In this document: positions 1-12,057 of the stretch, in pieces | Numbering within the stretch: position 1 is the first letter of the stretch | Layout: each line of letters opens with the position of its first letter | Source of the DNA: Acanthococcus lagerstroemiae | Lineage: Eukaryota; Arthropoda; Insecta; Hemiptera; Eriococcidae | DNA length: 64,000 nt | NCBI GenBank assembly: GCA_031841125.1 | Contig: CM063106.1 | Coordinates: 68,498,101 to 68,562,100, forward strand | Reading direction: 5' to 3' | Notes under the pieces: generated by a model | Seen by the model: only the letters and a program-made list of their open reading frames with translations | Database searches by the model: none | Told to the model about the DNA's origin: nothing | Position numbers and translations under genes: made by a program

Positions 1-611
1 TTTCTTTCTCTCTTTGCCTCTTTTTCTGACGTACACAAGCACACGTACACTCTCTCTTTCTCTTCTATTCGATGCGTGTCGTAAATTTGCGAAATTGTAA
101 CGACGAAGAGCTGCCGGCTCCTTTTTTAGCCGATGATGTCGACCCGACCAGTTCGAACTTATGCACCGGCTGCGTACACTGAGTACGGTATAGGAAAGAG
201 ATTGGCTCCTTCGCAGATTCCTTTTGTAAACTGGTTATTCGACGGTGACCTTGAAAACTCGTAAATACCGTGAAAGTGTTCACATTGTATGATGACACAC
301 GAAACAAGCCGAATGCACAGAATATTATGGTACACATCGCACCGTCGAGTATACGCTGGCGAAAATTCGGTGAAAACCCATTACGACTGAGCTTAAAACG
401 AGTCACAGACTGGCTACTTGAATTTTAAGGTTGAACAAACTCGAAAAGTGACCAAGAAACACTCGAGTAACAATCAACCTCTGCATAGATTAAAATTGGC
501 GGGATTCGAGTGTTCACTCAACCCTTCATCAGGAAAAAAAAGTTTGTAACAATGTAATTTGTGTTGAAGTTGGGCTATGTTGGGTATCGTTACTGACGCA
601 AGCCCAATCGG
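1..611. other. No supported gene; unique-looking DNA
   Basis: The first ~64 bases are a pyrimidine-rich low-complexity run. The rest shows no repeat or domain I recognise. A 113-codon open frame on the minus strand (65-406) starts at GTG and is not supported as a gene. Confidence 0.5.
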
Positions 612-690
612 GGTAATTCCAAGTAAGGGGGTGCGATGTCGGGGGACCAATTTGGCATGCGTGCACCGCTATACACCATACACCCCATCG
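612..690 (-). repeat. Dispersed SINE-like repeat R, copy 1 (partial)
   Basis: Read on the minus strand, this matches the core GGTGCACGCATGCCAAATTG seen at four other places (2092, 21505, 34368 and 62685). It keeps the first half of the family core and loses the later CTCGGAAACTACCC part. The family is unclassified. A copy at 2092 has a 14-bp target duplication, so the family probably spreads by retroposition. Confidence 0.6.
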
Positions 691-1302
691 CAATGATGGG
701 TATTGTAAAAAGAAAAAAAAAAACGGACAAAATGAACGTAAGACCCGTGAACACGGTCAAAAGTCGTTAAGCCTATGTTATGACTCATACTCATGATAAC
801 TCTTATGTTGGCACTGGTTCAGACTATTCTACGAATCTACAAGACCATGTGACCATTACGTCATTTCACGACAATTCGACCGGAACATAGCACTTTTAGG
901 CCATGACTCCTTCGATTTTGCCCCAACTACCAAAGAAAGCCTCAACGTATCCCAGTAGTGTGCCGGCAAAACTTTTACAAAAATTCGTTCGATCTTGAGT
1001 CTTCAGAAACATACGATTAATTTTTCGTCATTTCTTGTGAAAGAATCTCGGTACCCATATAAAGATTCACAAGATCTTGTGAAAGTGTAGTTGTTCAAAA
1101 TCACATTTTGTGGTTTGAAACTTTTCCAATTTTTTCCCTACGCTCTGTGAAAGGTGACCTACCAATTTGTGGCTACGAATGATCGCATTATCCCACAGGA
1201 TGTACTGGCACGATAATGCTGTATGAATTTAGATGTAAGATTGACATAAAAGAAACATACCCAAAGGTCTAACCTTATAAAAGCAAGTATGGTTACGAGT
1301 AG
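691..1302. other. No supported feature
   Basis: AT-rich sequence with a short A-run near 710-722. I see no coding potential or repeat that I can place. Confidence 0.5.
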
Positions 1303-1563
1303 ATTTTGAAACCTGTCTGGACCTACGGAGCCACTCTCCGGCGATGTGCTAAGGGAGCAAAAAGGAAAACGATCAAAACTTTTGCAAATAAAGTTCTCCG
1401 TATCACTGTCATACCATGGTGAGTGAGGAACAACGATATCTATCGGGACTTGGGAATACTCACGATCGGCGAAAGATTGAGAAAAGTCCCCTCTTCAGAC
1501 ATGAAAGACGATTTCACCACTGATTTATTGGCTATGCCAGCTCCTGGACACCAACATAACTAG
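1303..1563 (+). mobile_element. Jockey-type LINE, C-terminal reverse transcriptase remnant
   Basis: The + strand encodes, in one frame, LKPVWTYGATLRRCAKGAKR followed by a stretch including NKVLRITVIPW and, after an in-frame TGA, VRNNDIYRDLGILTIGERL. This order (RPVW-TYG, then KVLR-I, then W-VRN-D-HRDLG) is typical of the end of Jockey-clade LINE reverse transcriptases, which copy LINE RNA into DNA at a nicked target. The catalytic palm is absent, the TGA replaces a conserved aromatic position, and the frame closes at the TAG at 1561. It is a dead 5'-truncated fragment. Jockey clade is inferred from these residues; a related non-LTR clade is possible. Confidence 0.7.
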
Positions 1564-2077
1564 CGGACTCAAAAGAAAGAAGTCACTTGAAATAGTTTAG
1601 CCAAATCATACATATGTTTTATTCATTTTAAAATAACTCAACTAGGCTTAAGACGAGTAGAACTTGAGATGTACTAATAATAGCTTTAACCTGTGTAGAA
1701 GTTAAGTAATTGGTATAGGAGGAACTCTCCATTGGGAGTAACCCTAGTAACTCTCATTCCTCTTGAATCTTCTCCATGTACCAAGAGAAATAGCTACTTG
1801 TTCTGATTATACTTGAACTGATTGCAGTTACACATAGATTAGTAAAAAAAAAAAAAAAAAAAATTATTATTCTGACAAATTTCAAATTCATTCTGACTAC
1901 ATATTTTCTAAAATACTGATACCTCGATGTGACCAAATTCTTCAGAGTACAGTTGAAGGCTTTATCAACTCCCTGTCCAAATTTGTCGAGGGTAATTTCT
2001 CATTCAAGAAAGCAATGAAACACTGCGATAGAAAACAAGCGAGTTGGCTGAAAATGATTGAAAGTGATCAAATTGTT
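1564..2077. other. No supported gene; 20-bp A-run
   Basis: Unique AT-rich DNA with an uninterrupted run of about 20 A at 1844-1863. No recognisable repeat or coding sequence. Confidence 0.5.
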
Positions 2078-2210
2078 GTATAGATTAACATGGTGTGGTG
2101 GGACGTATGGCGATGTATGCATGCCAAAGTGGCCCCTAAGACACCGCACCCCCGGTCTCGGAAACTACCCTTTCGATTATCGCATCAATGGTTGGAGTAT
2201 AGATCAACAT
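2078..2210 (+). repeat. SINE-like repeat R, copy 2, with 14-bp target duplication
   Basis: A ~105-bp body (2092-2196) carries the family core GATGTATGCATGCC, ACACCGCACCCC and CTCGGAAACTACCCTTTCGA. It is flanked by GTATAGATTAACAT (2078-2091) and GTATAGATCAACAT (2197-2210), which match at 13 of 14 positions. A long direct flanking repeat of this kind is the mark of LINE-driven retroposition. There is no clear A-tail. The word CCTTTCGAGTATCGC in the family resembles an RNA polymerase III B box, but a tRNA origin is only a guess. Confidence 0.65.
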
Positions 2211-3218
2211 TAGGGTGATCCTTATTTTAAAAATTGCACTCCCATCTCCATAATTTGTTTCAAACAAGTCCCCCACCCCGCAAAAAAGTCAAAAAAGTTT
2301 GAGCTTATTCGAATAACAATAGTTGCCTTTCGAGAATTCAAGCTCAGTTTTTGTATTCAAAACTGCCGGTTTAATATAAAAAATACCAAAAAAATCAAAA
2401 ATCCACGGATTTTGATACCACTCAGACAGTTATTGTCTGAGGTTAGGACATTATGTCGGGGAAATTTCATGTTGAAAAACATGTTTTCTGGCAATACAAA
2501 ACTTAGAAATTTCAATGTGTCTTCCCTATCTATACATACCGTGTCGAACTTTGTGACATTAAATGGACAAAGCTTTGTATGGTCGAGGAGGCTAAGTACA
2601 TGGATTCCAGAAAATTTTTAAAAATTGAGAAATGTGTTTTTAAAAAAAGGGAGCAATACGGAAAACCATCGAAAAATGTGTGCTAAAAATGAAAATATTA
2701 AATATTCACTCATTTTGTATAACCTTACAAGAATTATTGCCTGAGTGATTTATATTTTGTAAGAAAAATTTACCTGTCCAAACGTGAACATTTTTTTATG
2801 CAGCAGTTTGCGGTCCACACGTGGCCTCCCGAATCAACTTAGGGATGGGGGCCGAACAGCATCGTATTGAGCGGAAAATTAATGCGCAAATTATAACCTA
2901 ATTTTAAAAAATTTAGAATAGCGTATTTACGTCAAAGAACACGGAAATAAATTTGATGTAAAAAATTCACATAAGAAAACTCATTGTTTAATTTTTGGTA
3001 AATATCTTCAACACGATTTTTCATTTTTATGCCAGATTTTCTCAAGTGTTCTTACCGAACTACTCCGTAGGGTTGCCACATCTGTATTTTATTTAAAAGA
3101 TAGTTTCAGTGAAAAAATCGGCTAAAATCGGCTAAGGCTGGTGGGGATCTATTGATGAAATAATATCCTTCGTTCTATGTTAATCAACTAAATGTCGTGT
3201 GATAACCCAATCAGGTAT
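2211..3218. other. No supported feature
   Basis: AT-rich unique DNA. A short open frame at 2412-2621 has no recognisable domain. Confidence 0.45.
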
Positions 3219-3472
3219 CAGGTTGTCTGCTAGGTCAGGAAGTCAGGAAAAGTCAGCATTTTTGAAAGTAGGTCAGGAAAATGTCAGGAAAGTTTGAGAA
3301 ATATACTGAATTATCAGGAAAAAGTTAGTAAATTACCACCCATACTCACAGCTTTACATGTATTTGAAATTTAAAAATAATCCGAAGACTTTTTTGTATA
3401 AATTCTTCAAATACAAAAAAAGGAAGTCAGGAAAAAGTTAGAAAAAAATTTTAAGTGTCTGGAGACACCCTG
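3219..3472. mobile_element. Possible hAT-like MITE
   Basis: The left end reads CAGGTTGTCTGCTAGGTCAG. The right end, reverse-complemented, reads CAGGGTGTCTCCAGACACTT, giving roughly matching termini about 254 bp apart. The inside repeats GTCAGGAAAA several times. CAGGGTG-type ends are common in hAT elements, but the flanking 8-mers (TCAGGTAT and CCATTTTT) do not match, so the boundaries are uncertain. Confidence 0.35.
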
Positions 3473-6400
3473 CCATTTTTATGATTTTTGGATTTACAAA
3501 ACCTATTCTCTTAGTTTTTTCTAGGCACACCCTCACCCTCCCCCCCAAGAATCCACAGTGTCATCACGTAAAAATTGGGGTTAAGTCATGAAGAAGTCCA
3601 TGAATTGAAGTCAGTGGTCATGAAAGTCATGGAAGAGATCATAAAAAATTAAAAGAATCATCTTTCCTTTTAAATGTGAACTCCAGAATATTAGGAAAGC
3701 AAAAAATCGGACAAGTATCACTGAAACGTCAAAATTAGTTCTTGTTTTTGCAATATGGGACCCCCTAACATGAATATAGTGAACCTATGAGAAAAGTTAT
3801 GGAAAGGTCATAAAAATGTAATGAATTTCACAAATTTGTATTTGTTAGATACTCGGATTTCCGAAGTCATTAACTGAACCGCCTTCCGACTTTTGAATTA
3901 TTTAAAGTTGGATTTTTGGCATCTGTGATATCAAACGTCGGATTTATTCGAGTGGTTCAGCTTATTCATGAGTAACTTCAACAGTAATCTCTGTCCAGAA
4001 GGCTCCAAGAGAGTCTACAACCTGAAATATTGAAAATTGAATATGTGTAGGCTTTTAGGTTGTAGCTCTTTGCGGGGCCTTCAGGGTTGAGGTTACAGCT
4101 AAAATGACTTCAGAAATAACATTACCAACTCACAAGACCCTATACTCAATGTACTGAAAGCTACTATCCAAAATTTTTATGTGTCTGCGAAACTCAAAAA
4201 TGGATTTGGTGGACCCGAAAACCACAGAAATAGGTTCATTTGGTTGTGAAGACCCCCAAGAGCCTTATTTTGAAGCATCGCTTGCGCAAAATTTTTTTCA
4301 AAAAACTTCTGGTCAAGTCTCTTGTTCTAGTGAGAACAGCTTTTTTCAGTTGTATTCAGTGCGGCCAGATTTAATTTTCAAAAATCCATACCTATTTGAA
4401 AATTTTTCTTCTGGTAAGTACAGATTTGTCTGGATTTTCCCCCCTTCAAAATATAGATTTTGACCGATTTTTGCTTTAAACAGGTGAGAGGGGTGTTAAA
4501 ATTTACTCGTAGCCAATTGTGAAAAACTAAGTTTGTAGAAATGTACCTGCAGAAGGCCAAAGATTGTAAAATGAAAATCACGTTATATAGATCTAACAAA
4601 CAGATACCAGGGCAACCCCGTAGAGAGAAAAAGAGGGCCCGGGGGAATTTCCACGGGCCCCCTCCTTCGTATATTTTTTCTAGCTTCAAAAATCTGTACA
4701 AACACTGATAAATTAGTATGTCTGGCAGCACTGGAAAAAATTCTTATCGTAAGATGTTATTTTGAAGGAAAATTATCTTATGTGGAATCCTTTGGTAAAG
4801 TTCAACTCGCTGGCGCACCAGCTTAAAATTATAATTTTTCAAACGAATTTTGGCTACCAGGTTTTTACACCAAAGTACGTTATTTTTTCTCGTGGGAGCA
4901 AGATGTGCAACCTTAGTATTCAGGTTTGAGAAAAAAGTCCAATTATTAATAGCTTAATACGATTTGAAGTTCTTTGTTCTCGTATTTCCTGTTCAAAATT
5001 TTTTGTCCCGGGTGCGTCATTTGTACATTTTCCATTTTATTTTGGGTTTCCTAATAGCTTTATGGTCTTACTGTTTATGGCGTTCTGATTGACTGTACTT
5101 GACGATACACAAATAAAGTAACAGAATAATATGCTAAAGGACCTTGGTTTCTTTTGTCAGCTTTTGAGTTCATATTTCGAGGAGGGGGCTACTATCTTTC
5201 CCTCTGAGGGAGCTTTAGAATTACGCCGCTGAAAAATTAGTTCAAAGATTTATTAGCCAGTCAACAAATTTTAATTTTAAGGAAAAGTGATTCATGAGCA
5301 CAGTGAGCGAAAAATGTTGAAAAATGTTAGAAAAATGAGCATGAAAATCATAGTTGTCTGTCTATCGCTTCTTTAATTTAGGCCGCAAAATCTCGAGAGA
5401 AAGGGCTGACGTAATCGACCTCCTTGTCGGCACATCTCACACAGTTGGAATCCTCACTTTATGCAAAATTTGTTGAAGAAAATCGAAATTCTTCCCTCGT
5501 TCGTCACGCAGTAGGGACTCTAGATGACGAGCAAACTTGACTGACTTGAAAAAGTCGAGATAATAGTCGAAACAGGTTTTTAGTAACTGACTTCGAGTAT
5601 TGGACTGTAATATGTATTTTAATCTATTTCCAAAATGGACCTCCAAAACTGAAATTTTACTATTAAAATAACAATTTTTTTTTTAAATCCTGATATTTCT
5701 CAAAAACGCCAAATTGCCAACTTAAGCGCTGATTTTAAGTGGAGGTGGGCTTAACCCCCTCTCTTCGGGTCTTAAAGGGAAGTTAAGAAACTGAATGCTG
5801 TCGACTAGTTATTGATCAACAGTTAGCATGAGATTGATGTATTGTGAATCATGCAAAAACTCTATTGTTTTAAAGCTATGTTGTGATCTTGTTTTGCTCT
5901 TTTTGAACTTTTTCTGCTTTGGATATGAAATTCGCAATTATGTTTCGAGTTATCTCCTGGACAAGTAGTTCCTGCGCCTCTCTGGAAAAGTGATCATTCT
6001 CTGGGCTTGACTAGATATCATTGTATGTTACACTCGTAGCATAAATGAACTTACTGTACTCGAAAAATAGATACGTCAATTATGCATTACGTTCAAGGTT
6101 ACGTTATGGAGTTGCATATATTAAAAATTTTCGGTTCAAATTGGAGTTGATTATTATAAGCGATTTTTAATTGGAATTTTGCAAAGTCCTTTTCTCGCTT
6201 CGTCGATGGTATCTCGGCTTCGGACAAGACGACCTTTCTCCTTTCGAGCATCGTATGGTCGGTGTGTAAATTCATTTAAAATTCATTTACTTGCCGATTT
6301 TCCATGATTACAATTTTTTTAAATGTACGCGATGTTTCTGGGCACGGTCGGCCATAGTAGTGCTGGTATCTAGAATCCCAGAATGTAGAAATGAGAAATT

Positions 6401-7218
6401 CACGGCGTGTATGCACGTTTGTTTTCTGTCCCAGAGCCCCCTTCCCATCGACTAAGTCAGCGGCGACATGGTCGCGCAAATTTGGTGACACGATCCCCTA
6501 CTTAATTAGCGGGAAAATGAAAGAAAAAAAAACTCGTTATTCTTCGTTTTGTTTCCCGTCGTTTTCAGTGCGTATGTATACATTTTCGGACGGCTCAAAT
6601 TATAATAATTTTCTCGTTAAACGTGCATAAAAATTCATTTTACGATAGGTAATACCGGTTAGAAAAATGAATAAGAGAGGGAGAAAGGGCAGAAACGGAA
6701 CGAGTGAAAAAGAGAGATTGACAAAAAGACACACGGCGAAGAGAAAAAGAGAAAAGAAAAAAAAATCTTCCATATTAACTTAGTTATTAACAATATGAGA
6801 CATTGACCTTGCGATTTGTCAATGCCAATGCCATTTGTCGGGCGTCATTTGTAAAACACTATTGCCGGCTTTGGTGACATTGTGTCGGTGTGTCAGATGT
6901 GTTAGTGTGCGTGGCTTAAAAGTTAATGGAATGTCGCCGAACTTTTTCTCCCATTCGAATGTGCTGTGTACAATGCAGTCGATGTCGGAGTATCTTGAAA
7001 ATTCGTCGTCACATCGTGTCGCGTCGGCCACACATCGCGTGTGAAGGTACAGTAAAGCGAGGACAGAAAATTTATATTGTTTAAAATTCTCTGGTGGAGT
7101 CATTTTCAATACACGAACTTTTCAAAATGCGTACGAGTGCTAGACTAACCGAGTGCAGTGCACGAAGGTTCGCTAACCGAAAACCAATCCTGAGTATTTC
7201 CGAGTCTATACATCAGGG
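3473..7218. other. Gene-poor stretch; weak exon candidate and purine tract
   Basis: Mostly unique AT-rich DNA. GTCATG-rich words occur around 3585-3640 and 3785-3830. A weak terminal-exon-like open frame on the minus strand at 5437-5650 is discussed in the findings. A purine-rich tract lies at 6660-6770, followed by CpG-containing sequence at 6790-7050 that could be an untranslated leader but shows no supporting signal. Confidence 0.4.
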
Positions 7219-7899
7219 TTAGGGTTCTAGAAATGGAGGGTATAATCGACGTCCACCATGTTTTGGCCTTATCATACAAAGAGAATTAAATGAAATTCAG
7301 ACGAAAACCTTGTAATATACACTGTAAACCAGTTATACACAATCACTCAATGATACGCCGGAAACAAACATAGCGGACGTTAAATTATACTCTCCGTTTC
7401 TAGTACCCTAACATACACTGTAAACTAACTGTACAGAATCACTCAATCATGACGCCAGAAACAAAATGGCGGACGTAGATTATACCTTCCGTCTCTACTC
7501 GTAGTATCCTAACATACACTGTGAACCAACTAGGTACTGTACACAATCACTCAGTGATAACGCTAGAAACAAACATCGCGGATGTCGATTATACCCTCCG
7601 TTTCTAGTACCTTAACATACACTGTAAGTCAACTGTATACAATCACTCAGTGATGACACCAGAAACAAAATGGCGGACGTTGACTGTACCTTCCGTTTCT
7701 AGTACCCTAACATACACTGTAAACCAACTGTACACGATAACGCCAGAACAAACATGGCGGACGTCTGTTGTACCCTCTGTTTCTAGTACCCTTACATTAT
7801 ACTGTAAACTAACTTTACACAATCATTTAGTGATAATGCCAGAAACAAACATGGCGGACGTCGATTGTACCCTCCATCCGTCTGTTTCTAGTACCCTAA
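7219..7899. mobile_element. Inverted-repeat element with six internal tandem units
   Basis: The left end TTAGGGTTCTAGAAATGG and the reverse complement of the right end, TTAGGGTACTAGAAACAG, form terminal inverted repeats. The similarity runs inward through GGAGGGTA-AATCGACGTCC. Between them lie six tandem units of about 81-104 bp, marked by ACACTGTAAACC-like words at 7319, 7415, 7515, 7619, 7718 and 7799. Most units carry CAGAAACAAAATGGCGGACG and a CTCCGTTTCTAGTACCCTAA junction. There is no transposase. No target duplication could be fixed, so the superfamily is unknown. A tandemly expanded MITE is the simplest reading. Confidence 0.7.
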
Positions 7900-8256
7900 T
7901 CAAGGCCATTCCATGTCAAATCGTCTTGATTTTGAACATGGGTAGTCAGTTTTTTAGGTATTTTAAATGAACGCTTTACCCTTCCTTGGTAACCTTCGAA
8001 GCACGCTTTATTCTTTCCCAATTAAATTTATGGCACAGTAGGGTTGGTTGAAATTCTTACTCTCAACTTTAACCATAAGTTAGTCGTAGCTGAAATTCGC
8101 CGTTGCTTGTCTGCATTGTAATCATTAAAGTCATATGTTTACCGCTGGGACTGTGCAAATTGTAGAAGCGCTAGTGTAGAATAGGTATTTTTTGTTAAGC
8201 AAACAATGATTTGACGTCACTAACGTCTTCTTTTTTACCCGGGAACATAAAAGCTG

Positions 8257-9366
8257 ATGACGCTACACGCACATCATAGAAGTTCAAGGCTTCAAACTGT
8301 GAAGCTGCAGACTGCAATCACGCAGCAGACTTTGATCAACACAGAATACATACTAGAATACATTTCCATTTTCCATTTAATTCATTCCAAGTGGCAAGCA
8401 GAAATCAAACACTCTACCTTTACTAGACAAATAAATTATAAGGACATAAATCCAACAATCCAAGGAATTTCAGATACAGGAGTTTCAATGAATATGAACT
8501 GATAACTGCTGATAACAATTCAAAGAGGGACAGGAATTTTGTTTCGATTCAAATAAACGAGGAATTTTACTTCGATTCAAATAAAGTTGTGTTCTCGCTT
8601 CAGAAAACGCACATTAATGTGTTCTTACTCCTCATCACAATGTTTATGAGATGCAAAGACATTAGCTCCACGCTCCACTTCTGGTCACACAACACGAGTG
8701 AAATATTCGTGAACCGTTCGAGTGTAAGAAAGATAATCTTTCATTTCAAAAACAAAACGTGATCTGCCAATTATTTATTCACGTTTTTCGTTAATTCCGC
8801 TACACGATTATAATAGAAGTTCACGTTTGTGGTTGAAGGCATGTTGACGGTTTTGGATGATTCGTTGTTCCTGATAACAAAAATACAAAGGTAAATAGTA
8901 AAAGGAGAAACAAAATATTTGTGAAAGACCTGAAATAGAATATCAAAATTACCACTTACTTAATACTGCTAACATATTTATGAGACATAATAACTCACAT
9001 CGCATTATTCCTCGGAAAATTTCCTGATAAGAGTACTATAGAATGTTGCATGTACTTGGTTTGATTCAAATACATTATACGCTAATTCAACTGAGAACCC
9101 ATTTCATACAAACAAACAATACATATACCTCTTCTAAATCCAGTTAATATCTTCACTTTCTTTGAGGAAATAGTTCATTTTGTAGAAAAGTACGAATCGC
9201 ACAATACTGGCACGAGTAAAATACGAAATCACGAAATAAAACGTAAATAAGTTACATTCGTAAATCGTAAGCGTAACGGAGAGGATACAATTATAATAGT
9301 AAACCGACTTATCGATAGATGGCAGGTTGACAGAGAAGGCAACTGAGCTAAAACTGAACTATGAGC
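8257..9366 (+). repeat. Dispersed repeat J, copy 1 (degenerate)
   Basis: Two stretches resemble sequence near 52.6-55.1 kb in the same order and orientation. One includes CTTCAAACTGTGAAGCTGCA (8292 on) and the other includes ATCGCATTATTCCTCGGAAA (9000 on). The motif CGATTCAAATAAAG also recurs in both. It is an old dispersed element of unknown class, and its limits are approximate. Confidence 0.4.
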
Positions 9367-10893
9367 TGTAAAAAATTCAGTCATATTTAGAGAAATGATG
9401 AGGAGGATGAAAATTCGATTGCAATTGGGTGTTTACTTGCAGCGCTCTGCGCAGCAAACACCCTAAAAAATATCTGACTTCTTCAGAATGGCCGAATTTC
9501 GATAGAGTACTACGTAAATGTTTCATCGTACCGAAATCCGCCGGTGTATAACAAAGCCTAAGCGAATTTTTTACATTTTGTAACATTCAAGTAATAAGCT
9601 AATTCACTTTCTTCAATATTACGAAATTCAACCAAAATTGTTTTGGGACGTAATCCAGTCCGCCCCCTCGTGGTTCACCCTGGTTAACATAAAAGGGACT
9701 GGGACTCAATCAGGACACAGCTTCGGACTCAATCAGGAGACACATTATCGGATTATACGCTCTATGCATAAACTAAATTTCCACCCTCCTTGGGACTTAA
9801 TTGGGCGATCACCGTACTTGACCCCCTACAACAAAACATGGCACTCTACGATTTCGTGTGGTATTTTTCGAAGACTTGGGAGACTTACTCGGAAACGATT
9901 TCTACCAGTCTTCAACTTGATATCAGTAATTTTTTTTTCTCGTTTTCCTAGACCAAATCGAATAGAAGAGAATGGTGTGCGACAAATTGGAAACATGTGA
10001 CCGCCAGCGCCATCTCCGCGAATAATTTCCGTCTAAATTAGTTCGATCTGACGCAGTATCTGATACACGATTCGCTCGCCCGAATTGAAATTATTTCCCG
10101 ATGATTACACGCCGCTCTTGCTCCGAATAGTGGACGCTATGTCACATCGTAACTCCCGACTCCTCGGTCCTTGCCAAACACGTCACTCTTCAATAAGGCT
10201 AAAGAACGACAAGTGCGTCGTAATTTCGACGCTCTCCGCCGCCGTCATTTCTGGACACGAGTTCGTCGACGTTTAGAAAAACTCTTTCCTTCCTGCCTTC
10301 CTTCACCTCTGCACTCGCTCCCGATTCGAAGTGCCCGTCGGTGTACATCGGTCTACCTTTCCTCGGTTGGTTTTTCATATCACAGTTCGTTATTTCAAAA
10401 CGATTAGAAAACGCCATCGCCATAGCCAGCGCCAGGTACGCAGGCATCGTATAATGAAAAAGAGAGTGAGTTGTAAAGAAAGAAAAAAAAAAGAGAGAAA
10501 AAAACAAAAAAAAACAGTAGTATATAGGTATTTAGGTATCATATTATCGCTATCAAATAGCGCGCGAGCCATTATTAAGAATTTAATTGCGACAATAAAC
10601 CGGGCGCACAATGAGAAAATTAATATTATGTATACAGAACCAAAGAAAAAAAAAAAAGCGCCATGACAGTCGGATAAGAAATGAAAGAATGAAAAATATA
10701 ATAATAATGAAAAATAAATAATAACAAATTAATTAGTAACAGATAAATGGTTACAACATACGGCGGAGCAATGAACTGCCGTTGATAGAAAGAACCGTTG
10801 ACCCAAAGTCGTACACTCAGTTGCGCCAATATTTAACTTGATAGGCGAGCGTGCACGTAAGCGTTGATAAATTTTTTTATTATAATTTCATTA
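9367..10893. other. CpG-containing unique stretch, no supported gene
   Basis: From about 9960 to 10460 the sequence is richer in CG and has overlapping open frames of up to 111 codons on both strands, none with recognisable domains. It could be a promoter or leader region. An AT-rich, A-tract-rich part follows at 10460-10740. Confidence 0.35.
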
Positions 10894-11268
10894 CAGTATC
10901 GCCTATACTGAGCCGTGAGCAGATATGCAGATGATACAGCCAGTTACGCGATGGCGAATACACAAAGTGACCAAAATAGACGCTGCTGACACTTTCCGCC
11001 CGTGGGATTGGCGCTAAAAATTGATAGCTGTCGTTCGGGTTCGGGGAACTGGATCAGCCTTTGCAGCTATTTGCAGACAGACCAGATCGCTTATCGCAAT
11101 GGTTTTGACTTTGAAAGGTTACGTTTCAAAGTGGCTCTCAGCCGCCTAGCTTCTCTGCACCAGCATATCAATGGCGCCCGAACTAGGACGCGGCGTGAAA
11201 TTTCGAGCGCGTTGAACTCGCCGAAATTTCGAACCTCGATAATCGATGATAAATGCAAAGTCCGAGCT
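10894..11268 (+). repeat. ~380-bp direct repeat, copy 1
   Basis: This segment begins CAGTATCGCCTATACTGAGC, itself a small palindrome, and ends near AAATGCAAAGTCCGAGCT. It matches 14402-14782 over almost its whole length with scattered substitutions and small indels. The two copies bracket the minus-strand LINE. The ends do not look like LTR ends (TG...CA), no primer-binding site is visible, and the enclosed LINE is not an LTR element. It is better read as a separate dispersed element or a duplication. Confidence 0.75.
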
Positions 11269-11682
11269 AATAATAGTATGAGCTTTATTTAGACTTTTAC
11301 ATTAAGTGTAATTACAATTAATTACAATCGATTAATCAGTTAATTGTGCCCAGCATTGGGCAAAAACCTCCCCAACCCCAATCCAGCGACCTCTAACCTG
11401 AGCGTCCCTCCCCATGCAATCCCACTGTAACTATCTATTTCATCTAGCCATCTGATAGGGGGTCTGCCTTTCTTGCATCTGTACTTCCAAGGTGTCCATT
11501 CCAACAAGCGCCTCTCCCATCTGTCCTTCTGAGATTGTATTACATGCCCTACGTAATTCATTTTGAGTCTTTTTACCACATAACTTATATTTCTTGTGTT
11601 TACTGAGGATCTTATCTTAGTATTTCTAATTTTGCCCCTTTGCCTTGTTCATAACATGTTCTGTTCTATTACCAGTTAGACA

Positions 11683-11919
11683 CTATTCAGCATAAGGGAA
11701 CCACCTAGCAAAATTTGTTTTTCGTGAACATATGATTTGAAGTTCAAGAGCCATGTAGAAACTATATGATGTAGCATTTACTGATAAGCTTTTTTCAACA
11801 TGAATACACATTTTTGAATTGAGGCCTAATTTTGAAATATTCTACTTTTATGCTCTTTCCAACAATACTAATAACTCATTTTGTTTACAAATGTTGGTTG
11901 GTTTCCTTATGCTGAATAG
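11683..11919. mobile_element. MITE (family of two in this window), copy 1
   Basis: The termini are inverted repeats of about 33 bp, both starting CTATTCAGCATAAGG. The interior TTTACTGATAAGCTTTTTTC and TGCTCTTTCCAACAATACTA matches the element at 44511-44720. It lies inside the LINE sequence that encodes QLDAIQHKET, so it is younger than that LINE. The ends are AT-rich and no transposase is present. The superfamily is not assigned; copy 2 sits next to TTAA/TTGA, which would fit a TTAA-targeting family. Confidence 0.65.
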
Positions 11920-12057
11920 CATCCAGTTGTACTTGGTGTGGTTTGTTTGTGCGTGCAACTGTTAGAGCCCAAGTCTGGGCTCCATAGGTTAGAATGCAAC
12001 TTTCTAGATTTTTCGCTTTTATTAGCAATGGGATTTGGTTTTTGTAAATTGTTTTTA

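Noticed and set aside
65..406. 113-codon open frame on the minus strand
   Set aside because: Starts at GTG, has no recognised domain, and its first ATG leaves under 90 codons. No splice or promoter support.
4357..4733. hAT element with CAGTGCGGCCAG and CTGGCAGCACTG ends
   Set aside because: The ends match only loosely and the flanking 8-mers (GTTGTATT, GAAAAAAT) differ. Not enough to call.
7211..7235. Telomere-like GGGTTAGGGTT
   Set aside because: Only two units, and they form part of the element's terminal inverted repeat.
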